Below, piece after piece: positions 47,270 through 55,900 of a stretch of 64,000 nucleotides of DNA. The translations under genes and the position numbers were made by a program. Source of the stretch: Lewinellaceae bacterium (GTDB lineage: Bacteria; Bacteroidota; Bacteroidia; Chitinophagales; Saprospiraceae). The notes beneath the pieces were generated by a model that saw only the letters and a program-made list of their open reading frames with translations, was not told the DNA's origin and ran no database searches. The DNA is taken from the NCBI GenBank assembly GCA_020636405.1, contig JACJXW010000004.1, positions 1,922,001 to 1,986,000 on the forward strand, in the 5' to 3' direction. Position 1 is the stretch's first letter. Each line of letters starts with the position of its first letter.

Positions 47270-48577
47270 ATGATGGACACTAATAACAATAAATCGGGCC
47301 TGGCCATTGCACTGGATATTGGAACGACCAAGATCTGCGCCATAGCGGGGCGTCGCGATCGCCACGGTAAGCTCGAGGTATTGGGCTTTGGCCGGGTAAA
47401 TTCCGAAGGCGTCCTGAGAGGCGTAGTTTCCAATATCGAAAAGACGGTAAAGGCCATTTCCGAAGCGGTGGCCTCGGCCCAGCGCTCAGCCGGCACCGAC
47501 TTCCGTGTGGTGCACGTCGGCATTGCCGGGCAGCATATCAAGAGCCTGCAGCACCGCGGTATCCTGACCCGGGATAATGACCATACGGAGATCAGCCAGC
47601 GGGATATCGACCGCCTGATCAGCGATATGTACAAGCTGGTGCTGCCGCCGGGCGATAAGATCCTTCATGTCATCCCTCAGGAATATACCGTAGACAACGA
47701 GCAAGGCATCACCGACCCCATCGGTATGTCGGGGATACGGCTGGAAGCCAACTTCCACATCATCACCGGCCAGATCTCAGCCTCCAACAATATCTACCGC
47801 TGTGTAGAACGCACCGGGCTCAAAGTTTCCAATATGACCCTGGAGCCCATCGCTTCAGCAGCGGCGGTGCTGAGTGACGAAGAGAAGGAGGCCGGAGTGG
47901 CCCTGGTGGATATGGGGGGCGGCACTACCGATATTACCATCTTCAAGGATGGCATTATCCGGCATACGGCAGTGATCCCATTCGGGGGCAACGTCATCAC
48001 CAAGGATATCAAGGAAGGGTGCACCGTAATGGGGCAGCAGGCGGAAAAGCTGAAGATCAAATTCGGTTCGGCTCTTGCCGACGAGGTGTATGACAACCGC
48101 ATTATCAGCATCCCCGGCCTGAGAGGGCGCGACCACAAGGAAGTCTCAGAGAAGAACCTGGCCCGCATCATTCAGGCCCGGGTAGAGGAGATCCTGGATT
48201 ATGTACTCTGGGAGATCCGCCGCTCCGGATTCGAACGCAAGTTGATCGCCGGTATTGTACTGACCGGCGGTGGAGCCCTGCTTAACCATATCGATAAGCT
48301 GGCCGAATTTCATACCGGTATGAGCACGCGTGTCGGCGTGCCCGTGGAACACCTCGCCCATGGCTACCACGAACAGCTGAGCAGCCCGATCTACGCCACT
48401 GGTGTAGGCCTGCTCATGAAAGGGTTAGACGACCTGGAAGCCGGCCGCGTCTCCATCCCGGAACCGGTAACTGAAGAAGAAGAGGAGTACGAGGAGGATG
48501 CTTCCGGAAGGTGGTACGAGCAATTGTTCCGCAAGACCAAAGAGTGGTTCGAAGCGGAACCGGATAGTGAGTTTTAA
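47270..48577 (+). CDS. ftsA: Cell division protein FtsA
   Basis: 435 residues with an actin fold: phosphate-1 loop IALDIGTTKICAIAGR, phosphate-2 ALVDMGGGTTDITIF and adenosine motif IVLTGGGALL. The extra 1C domain characteristic of FtsA (VHVGIAGQHIKS region) is present. The C-terminal end (WYEQLFRKTKEWFEAEP) can form the membrane-targeting amphipathic helix after an acidic linker. FtsA anchors FtsZ to the membrane. An ATG three bases downstream is equally possible. Confidence 0.94.
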   Translation: MMDTNNNKSGLAIALDIGTTKICAIAGRRDRHGKLEVLGFGRVNSEGVLRGVVSNIEKTVKAISEAVASAQRSAGTDFRVVHVGIAGQHIKSLQHRGILTRDNDHTEISQRDIDRLISDMYKLVLPPGDKILHVIPQEYTVDNEQGITDPIGMSGIRLEANFHIITGQISASNNIYRCVERTGLKVSNMTLEPIASAAAVLSDEEKEAGVALVDMGGGTTDITIFKDGIIRHTAVIPFGGNVITKDIKEGCTVMGQQAEKLKIKFGSALADEVYDNRIISIPGLRGRDHKEVSEKNLARIIQARVEEILDYVLWEIRRSGFERKLIAGIVLTGGGALLNHIDKLAEFHTGMSTRVGVPVEHLAHGYHEQLSSPIYATGVGLLMKGLDDLEAGRVSIPEPVTEEEEEYEEDASGRWYEQLFRKTKEWFEAEPDSEF

Positions 48578-48678
48578 AACAACAGAAAGCTGATACTTAA
48601 CAAATAATTGATCCTGTTGGGCTGCTCAAAGAGCACGATAACCTCAAAAGCCCGGCAAAACATTAAAAACTAGCAGTT

Positions 48679-50115
48679 ATGGTATTTGATTTGCCAAAGG
48701 ATGAAAGCCCGATCATAAAGGTGCTGGGTGTAGGTGGTGGCGGCAGTAACGCCGTAACCCATATGTTCAAGCAGGGAATCGTAGGGGTGGATTTCGCCAT
48801 CTGCAATACCGATTCTCAGGCGATGGAACTGAGCAAAGTGCCAACGAGGATGCAGCTCGGCCCCAATCTTACCGAAGGGCGGGGCGCCGGCTCCAAGCCC
48901 AACATTGGGAAAATGGCCTGCGAAGAGTCTATCGAGGAAGTGCGCCGCTATTTGGAGAACAACTGCCGGATGTTATTCATCACGGCAGGTATGGGCGGCG
49001 GTACAGGCACCGGCGCCGCTCCGATTATCGCCAAGACTGCAAAAGAAATGGATATCCTCACCGTGGGTATCGTCACCCTGCCTTTCACCTTTGAAGGACG
49101 GCGGCGTATCACACAGGGAGGGGAGGGCCTCGAAGAGCTGAAAAAGCATGTCGACACCCTGATCGTGGTCTCCAATGATAAACTGCGGCAGATCCACGGC
49201 AACCTTTCCATCTCGGAAGCTTTTGCCCATGCCGACAATATCCTTACCACAGCGGCAAAAGGCATCGCTGAGATCATCACCGTGCCAGGGTATGTGAACG
49301 TGGACTTCGAGGACGTCAATACCGTTATGCGCGATAGCGGCGTAGCCATTATGGGTACGGCTGCTGCTGCCGGTGAAGACCGCGCCAAACGGGCTGTAGA
49401 CGACGCCTTGCATTCTCCGCTCCTGGAGGACAACGACATTCAGGGGGCTCAGCACATCCTGCTGAACATCACCTCGGGCACCAAGGAGGTCACTATGGAC
49501 GAGATCTTCGAGATCACTGAATTTGTCCAGGAGGAGGCCGGCTACGGCACCGACCTCATCTGGGGTAATTGCTACGACGAGTCGCTGGGCGATAAGATCA
49601 GTGTTACGGTCATCGCCACCGGTTTCGAACATCGGAAACCTCCTCGGGAAAAGCAGCCTGACAATAGCCGCATCGTCGTCTCTCTGGATGATGAGTTGGC
49701 GGAAAAGAAAAAAAAAGGCCTTTCTGACATAGGTTTCGAGGAGGAAGAGACGCAGGCGCAGACCTTTGAGTTTGACGATATCCGCGCAACGGCCGACAAG
49801 TATCGCAACCGCTACTCTTACCAGGAGCCCTACCTCAAGGATGAGGATAAGGAGCAGCAGGAAGAAGATCGGCGGAAGCGGATGGAAGAGGAGCGCATTC
49901 GCCGGGAGAAGCTGCGCAGCCACCGCGTCAAGCTCAGCAACCCCAAGGCGGTGATCGAGCTGGAGAACGAGCCGGCTTATATGCGCCGCGGCGTCGGGCT
50001 GGATGATGTGCCCGATTCCTCCGAACAGGCCCGTTCCAAGTGGACCATCTCCGATGACGACGAGCCAGAGATCCGCACAATGGGCAACTCCTTCCTCCAC
50101 GATAATGTGGATTGA
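48679..50115 (+). CDS. ftsZ: Cell division GTPase FtsZ
   Basis: 478 residues. The GTP-binding tubulin-like core has VLGVGGGGSNAV, the signature loop GMGGGTGTGAAP, and the T7-loop region NVDFEDVNTVM with catalytic Asp. After ~320 there is a long, highly charged linker (KDEDKEQQEEDRRKRMEEER) and a short hydrophobic/charged tail ending FLHDNVD. FtsZ polymerises into the division ring and binds FtsA. It is the last gene of the dcw operon; a terminator follows. Confidence 0.96.
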   Translation: MVFDLPKDESPIIKVLGVGGGGSNAVTHMFKQGIVGVDFAICNTDSQAMELSKVPTRMQLGPNLTEGRGAGSKPNIGKMACEESIEEVRRYLENNCRMLFITAGMGGGTGTGAAPIIAKTAKEMDILTVGIVTLPFTFEGRRRITQGGEGLEELKKHVDTLIVVSNDKLRQIHGNLSISEAFAHADNILTTAAKGIAEIITVPGYVNVDFEDVNTVMRDSGVAIMGTAAAAGEDRAKRAVDDALHSPLLEDNDIQGAQHILLNITSGTKEVTMDEIFEITEFVQEEAGYGTDLIWGNCYDESLGDKISVTVIATGFEHRKPPREKQPDNSRIVVSLDDELAEKKKKGLSDIGFEEEETQAQTFEFDDIRATADKYRNRYSYQEPYLKDEDKEQQEEDRRKRMEEERIRREKLRSHRVKLSNPKAVIELENEPAYMRRGVGLDDVPDSSEQARSKWTISDDDEPEIRTMGNSFLHDNVD

Positions 50116-50159
50116 GGAAGATATGGAATGATCTTCATTATTCTATTCACGCCATACAG

Positions 50160-50197
50160 AGAGGTTTGCGCCGCTTGCGGCCAGACCTCTTTTTTGT
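50160..50197 (+). terminator. Rho-independent terminator after ftsZ
   Basis: AGAGGT (from 50160) pairs with ACCTCT (to 50190), enclosing an inner GC-rich stem (GCCGC/GCGGC), and is followed by a run of T (50189-50195). Closes the dcw operon. Confidence 0.8.
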
Positions 50198-50332
50198 GTG
50201 GCGCCCTCAAAAGGAGCTCCTAGCCGACACTTCCTCAATTTTTAACAATCCGTTAATACCTGAAGCGCAACATCCCGCCCGGCCTTTCAGTTTAAAGGGT
50301 AATAGTTTGATACCCATTAAAACATATCCAAA

Positions 50333-50602
50333 ATGAACATCCGGAAGATCAAATTAGCACTGGCCGTTGGTTTGATGAATTCCAGCCCGAACAACATCCC
50401 CAACGCGATCAAAGACCTCATGCTCGGCTTCAAAGAGGTGGGCGCCTTCCTGGGGTTGACGGTGACCGGCAACGAGCGCCTCAACCCGGTGCTCATCAAA
50501 GAGACCTACGCCATACGATTCGAACATTGTACGGTAGATGTAGACCTGGTATCCAACCCCATAACTCAGAGCCAGGCCGTCCAGGGTTTTCAATTACATT
50601 AA
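50333..50602 (+). CDS. Small hypothetical protein between ftsZ and typA
   Basis: 89 residues, starting MNIRKIKLALAVGLMNSSPN. No family recognised, no clear signal or membrane helix. It has its own terminator downstream and lies after the ftsZ terminator, so it is a separate unit. The composition is protein-like (balanced, IRFEHCTVDVDLVSNPIT). Real but unassigned. Confidence 0.55.
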   Translation: MNIRKIKLALAVGLMNSSPNNIPNAIKDLMLGFKEVGAFLGLTVTGNERLNPVLIKETYAIRFEHCTVDVDLVSNPITQSQAVQGFQLH

Positions 50603-50645
50603 GGTTATTACACCCAATTCTCCCATTGCCTTATCCAAAATTACT

Positions 50646-50681
50646 GCGGCTCCCTTCGCGAGATGGGAGCCGCGGTTCTTT
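50646..50681 (+). terminator. Rho-independent terminator after the small gene
   Basis: GCGGCTCCC (50646-50654) pairs with GGGAGCCGC (50665-50673); a T-rich stretch follows. Confidence 0.75.
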
Positions 50682-50789
50682 AATAAATACCCGAAGATGG
50701 CAGCCGGTGTGTATATCTTTGATTTTATGGCCGATTTCGGCAAACCGATAATATTTACCCTTAATCTAACTCCCCATCCAAATTTCCCC

Positions 50790-50797
50790 TATCTTTG
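50790..50797 (+). promoter_or_regulatory. Promoter -7 element of typA
   Basis: TATCTTTG followed by GCGCGCC and TTTTGAAAC; C-rich before. The block matches the ABC-F promoter at 5499. Predicted start near 50804, leader about 100 nt. Confidence 0.6.
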
Positions 50798-50904
50798 CGC
50801 GCCGTTTTGAAACTATACCTAGACAGAAGTGTTTGCAAGGCGGATAGAATATAGATCTTCCGGGCCATCGGGGCCTAGAGAGCCTTCAAAAAGAGAACAA
50901 TAAT

Positions 50905-52710
50905 ATGGACTTAAAAAATATTGCCATCATCGCCCACGTCGACCACGGTAAGACTACCCTGGTAGACAAGATGATCCACGCCGGGAAGCTATTCGCAGAC
51001 CACGAGCGGCCCGGGGACCTCATCATGGACAGCAACGACCTGGAGCGGGAGCGGGGCATCACCATTCTGGCCAAGAACGTTTCCATCCGCTATAAGGGTA
51101 CCAAGATCAACATCATCGACACGCCGGGCCACAGCGATTTCGGCGGCGAGGTAGAACGGGTGCTCAATATGGCAGACGGCGTACTGCTTCTGGTGGATGC
51201 CTTCGAAGGGCCTATGCCACAGACCCGCTTCGTGACCCAGAAGGCCATCGAACTGGGCCTCAAACCCATTGTGGTGGTCAACAAGGTGGACAAGGAGAAC
51301 TGCACCCCGGAGGAGACCCAGGAGGCCGTCTTTGACCTGATGTACAACCTCGATGCCACGGAAGACCAGCTGGACTTCCCTACCATCTTCGGTTCCGCCA
51401 AGCAGGGTTGGATGAGTGCCGACTGGCGGGAGCCCACTACAGATATTACGGTATTGCTGGACGCCATCCTGGAGCACATTCCTTCTCCTAAGGTGGAAGA
51501 GGGCACACCTCAACTTCTGATAACTTCTCTGGACTATTCTTCCTACATCGGCCGCATTGCCATCGGCCGCCTGCATCGGGGTAAGCTGCGCAACGGGCAG
51601 CAGGTATCTTTGGTAAAAAAGGACGGCTCCATTCAGAAAAGCCGCATCCGCAGCCTCTTTGTTTTTGAAGGCTTCAATCGGGTAGAAGCCGAGGAGGTGC
51701 AGGCCGGTGAGATCTGCGCTATCTTCGGGGTGGAAGGTTTTGAGATCGGCGATACCATTGCCGACCTGGAAGCACCGGAGGCTCTGCCAACCATCGCCAT
51801 CGATGAACCGACGATGAGCATGGTGTTCACCATCAACGACTCGCCCTTCTTCGGTAAAGAAGGCAAATTCGTTACCTCCCGCCACATCAAGGAGCGCCTG
51901 GAGAAGGAACTGGAGCGCAACCTGGCCCTGCGGGTGGAAGAGACCGGCTCGGCTGATACCTTCCGCGTGTATGGCCGTGGTGTACTGCACCTTTCTGTAC
52001 TGGTCGAGACCATGCGCCGGGAAGGCTACGAACTGCAGATCGGCCAGCCGCAAGTAATTACCAAGCGCATCGACGATATCGTCCACGAACCGGTGGAAGA
52101 ACTGACCATCGACCTGCCCAGCGACATTTCGGGTACCGCCATTGATATGGTCACCCGCCGCAAGGGCGTCATGCTGTCTATGGACCCCAAAGGCGAGCGC
52201 GTGCAACTGCGCTTTGAGATCCCCTCCCGGGGCATCATCGGCCTGCGCAGCCAGATGCTGACCGCTACGGCAGGTGAGGCCATCATGTCGCACCGCTTCC
52301 TGGAATTTCAGCCGCACAAAGGTGAAATTCCCGGCCGGATCAACGGCTCCCTGATCGCTATGGAAACCGGCATGGCCATACCCTACAGCATCAACAACCT
52401 GCAGGACCGCGGCAAATTCTTCGTAGCTCCCGGCGAGGATGTCTATGAAGGGCAGGTCGTCGGTGAGAACAGCCGCCCGGGCGACCTGGTGGTCAACCTC
52501 ACCAAAACCAAAAAACTGACCAACATGCGGGCTTCAGGGTCCGACGATAAACTCAAGATCGTTCCGCCCCGGCGCTTTACGCTGGAGGAGGCTCTGGAAT
52601 ACATACAAGAGGATGAATATGTGGAAGTTACGCCAGGTTCCCTCCGCCTGCGCAAGACCCTGTTAAAAGACCACGAACGCAAGCGCGCGAAGAACAAGGC
52701 GCTGGCGTAG
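50905..52710 (+). CDS. typA: Translational GTPase TypA/BipA
   Basis: 601 residues. GTP-binding motifs: G1 AHVDHGKTT, G2 around RERGITI, G3 DTPGHSDF, G4 NKVDK. The EF-G-like domains III and V and a BipA-specific C-terminal domain (KLTNMRASGSDDKLKIVPPR) follow, giving the usual ~600 length. BipA binds the ribosome and supports 50S assembly and growth under stress or cold. Monocistronic with its own promoter. Confidence 0.96.
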   Translation: MDLKNIAIIAHVDHGKTTLVDKMIHAGKLFADHERPGDLIMDSNDLERERGITILAKNVSIRYKGTKINIIDTPGHSDFGGEVERVLNMADGVLLLVDAFEGPMPQTRFVTQKAIELGLKPIVVVNKVDKENCTPEETQEAVFDLMYNLDATEDQLDFPTIFGSAKQGWMSADWREPTTDITVLLDAILEHIPSPKVEEGTPQLLITSLDYSSYIGRIAIGRLHRGKLRNGQQVSLVKKDGSIQKSRIRSLFVFEGFNRVEAEEVQAGEICAIFGVEGFEIGDTIADLEAPEALPTIAIDEPTMSMVFTINDSPFFGKEGKFVTSRHIKERLEKELERNLALRVEETGSADTFRVYGRGVLHLSVLVETMRREGYELQIGQPQVITKRIDDIVHEPVEELTIDLPSDISGTAIDMVTRRKGVMLSMDPKGERVQLRFEIPSRGIIGLRSQMLTATAGEAIMSHRFLEFQPHKGEIPGRINGSLIAMETGMAIPYSINNLQDRGKFFVAPGEDVYEGQVVGENSRPGDLVVNLTKTKKLTNMRASGSDDKLKIVPPRRFTLEEALEYIQEDEYVEVTPGSLRLRKTLLKDHERKRAKNKALA

Positions 52711-52739
52711 GTTGAAAAGGGCCTCCCTGGTTCATGGAT

Positions 52740-52784
52740 ACACTGGTTCATGGTTTTGTACCCTACAAAGCCATGAACCAGTGT
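52740..52784 (+). terminator. Long hairpin after typA
   Basis: A 21-bp stem (ACACTGGTTCATGG then TTTTGTA, one mismatch) with a 3-nt loop (CCC). No T-run follows, so it may act as an mRNA 3'-end stabiliser or a bidirectional terminator instead of a classic rho-independent one. Confidence 0.5.
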
Positions 52785-52826
52785 AGCGATAAAACATGGC
52801 AACCGTGAAACCATGAATTCCCCTCC

Positions 52827-52856
52827 TTGGATAAATACAAATTATTCCTATCTTTA
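52827..52856 (+). promoter_or_regulatory. Promoter of the PKD adhesin operon
   Basis: TTG (52827-52829), 19-base spacer, TATCTTTA (52849-52856): close to TTTG-N19-TAnnTTTG. It drives the adhesin gene with a leader of about 118 nt that contains the hairpin at 52912. Confidence 0.55.
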
Positions 52857-52911
52857 GGCTGGACTATTGTAGGCCTTCGCCGCCTAAGCCTAAATTGTTT
52901 TCCTGTTTGAG

Positions 52912-52959
52912 TGCCCCCTCAGGTTGAACCGCTTACCTGAGTAAGGGGCATTGTTTTTT
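52912..52959 (+). terminator. Terminator-like hairpin in the leader of the PKD adhesin gene
   Basis: TGCCCC and CTCAGGT pair with ACCTGAG and GGGGCA (13 bp, a 3-base bulge, 10-nt loop), followed by TTGTTTTTT. It is a complete intrinsic terminator 20 bases before the start codon and downstream of the promoter, so it could be an attenuator. Confidence 0.65.
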
Positions 52960-52980
52960 AAGACAAACGCTATCTGACTT

Positions 52981-55900
52981 ATGCCCAAGATCCGATTTGC
53001 CCTAGGAATAGCCTTCCTGTTGTGGTCTGCCGGTGCGTTATCCGGCCAGTGTGATATTGCCGACCAGTGCGGAGACCTTCAGCCACAGGGGGGCTTTGGG
53101 CCAAACAGCCCGACCTTCTTCTGTGAAGGGGAGGAGGTGGAATTCATCAATAACTCCGACCCCAACCTGGTAGATACGACCATTATCGATTGGGGCGACG
53201 GCCAGGTCGACCGGGCGCCTGGCACGCCTAGCTTTACCCATACTTACGATTTTGCGGAGGACACCTGCCTGGTCAGCGCCAGTTCAGTGACCATTCCCAT
53301 TACCATGACGGTTGTCAACAGATGCCCGTCAGGCGTGAGCCGCAACTGCCTGATCGTCTTCGTCCGCATCCGGGTGAATCCGGTGGCCATATTCGATGAA
53401 CCGGAGGCTCTTTGCGTCGGTGAGGTGGCTAATTTTATGAATGCTTCCTGTGATAACGGAGAAACAGTCACCTACGAATGGACCTTTGAAGGCAATGGCA
53501 CCAGTACGGACGAGAACCCTTCCGTTATTTATAACCAAAGGGGCTTCTACGATATCGGGCTGAGGGTGACCAACCAGTGCGGTACCGATTTCACGCAGGA
53601 GACCATTGAGATCCGAGACGTACCGATAGCGGCGGCTACCTCTCAGATATCCAATGATTCGGCCTGCATCCCTGCCCTGATCCAGTTCATGAATAATTCC
53701 ATCGATGAAGATTTTTACGAGTGGCAGTTTTTCCCTAGTCAGGGAGTGGTGTTCCTCGATTCTACCGAGACGGGATTTTTCCCGGAAGGAGGCCATTATC
53801 AGGCCTTGCTCATTGCCGAAAATACATGTGGCATCGATACCGCGAGGCTGAACTTTGAGGTTTTTGAACCACCGAGCCTATTGTTGGGCCCGGCGCCCCC
53901 CCCAGGGTGCGACACCCTGGTTTTCACTCCTGATATCACTTACGAAGGGTCTATCAGCAGCCTGGAATGGGCCTTCCCCGGTTCTAATATTGCGCTTACT
54001 ACCGATTCTTTTCCCACTGTAATCTATACCGATGACGGGGTATACCCCTACACGCTGAACGTTTCCGGGCCTTGTGGAGCTTTTTCGATCCGGGATACCG
54101 TGCAGGTGCTCGCCCTCGAGGAGGTGGCCTTTGACAGTATCGGCCTGGTGTGCAACTCCACGGATCCGTTTCCAATACCGGCCAGCCCGCCCCTGGGCGT
54201 TTGGTCGGGGCCGGGGGTGGGCTCCAACGGCCTGTTCGACCCGGCAGCGGCCAATATCGGTACGAATGTGCTTACCTACGTCGCCGGGGCTGCGGGTTGC
54301 GAATCAACCGGCCAACTTACGATTGAAGTGGAAGAGGCGGCAGATGTGGATATCGGGACAGCCCGGGATACTTTCTGCGTGGATGCAGGCCAGGTTACTT
54401 TTAGCTTTTCGCCGATAGGCGGGGCATGGTCAGGGACGGGGATCGTTGATCCTTCACAGGGTGTTTTCGACCCTCAACTGGCTGGCCCGGGAACGTACAA
54501 TTTGAGTTATGTATTCGGAGACGCAATAGGGTGCGTCATTCGGAAAACCAAAAATGTAAGGGTCGAGGCCCTGCCCGATATTACCCTGAACGGTATGCCG
54601 TCCACCTGTGCGGTAAGCGATAATATTTCGCTGTCGGATGTAGTCAATTTCCAGGCGACTCCCGGCGGTACCTTAACCTGGAGTGGGGATGGGGTGCTGA
54701 ATCCCAGCGGCCAGTTCAATTCCGATTCTCTCTTTGGCGCCATGTCCGCCGATATTACCCTGACAAATACCAGCGCTTTTGGTTGTGTGACGAGCCAGAC
54801 GTTTACCCTTGAGCTTCGGGATTATATACAGGCACAGGCTGCAGAGCCTGAAGTAACGGCCTGCTCGGGCAGCGCCCCCCTGATGTTGTCGGCAACTCCC
54901 GGGAACGGACAATGGGCAGGGCCGCAGGCTAATGCCAACACCGGTGAGGTCCTGATCTCCCAATTGAGCCCGGGTACTTATTTCTACATTTATACCATCG
55001 ACCCGAACACACCCTGTGAAAGCAGGGATACGGTGGAACTTACGGTTCTGGACGCCGCCAACAGCGTCACCCTCGGGCAGGATGTCTACGCCTGTGCCGA
55101 TGATAACGTCGTGCCGCTGCCCACCGCCAGCCCTATGAACGGCGACTGGACTGGCCCGAGCCCGGCGAGCAACGGCCAGGTAGATGTACAGTTGCTGCCC
55201 GGCCCCGGCGAATATATTTATACCTATACCGTCGATGCGCTGCCGGACGCCTGTAATTCTGCCGAGATCACCTTTACCGTCCTTCCTTTGCCCGAACCGG
55301 CATTTACCTTTGATTCTCTGGCCTGCGAAGGAGCGCCGGTAAGCTTTACCAATGAAACGGCCAATGCAGATGTTTTTAGCTGGGACTTTGGCGACGGCAG
55401 CCCCCTTTCCAATGAAGTCAGCCCCCAGCATGCTTTTGGCCAGTCGAACACCTTTACGGTAATGCTCACTGCTGAAAGCCTCAATCCTCTGGACGGCAGT
55501 GTAGTCTGCAGCGCCCAACTGGACCAGGATATCTATGTGTCCCAGGCGCCTGAACTGGTGGCGTTTAATACGGATGTAGTAGAGGGGTGTGCCCCCCTGG
55601 CGGTGAGCTTTGACAACCAGAGTGTCGGTGACAATCTGTCTTTCATCTGGAATTTTGGAGGGCTGGACACTTCCTTCGTCGACGAACCGGGGTTATTTAC
55701 TTTTCCTCAAGGGATCTTTGGGGACACATCCTATACGGTCACGCTGTCGGTCGCCAATGGCTGCGGAGATGCCGTGGATACCACCCAGATCCTGGTTTTC
55801 CCTCAGCCGCAAGCCAACTTCGGCATCACTTTCAACGAATTGTGCAGCGGGGACACTTTATATCTCAACAACATCAGCACCGGAAACCCGGACCAGTATT

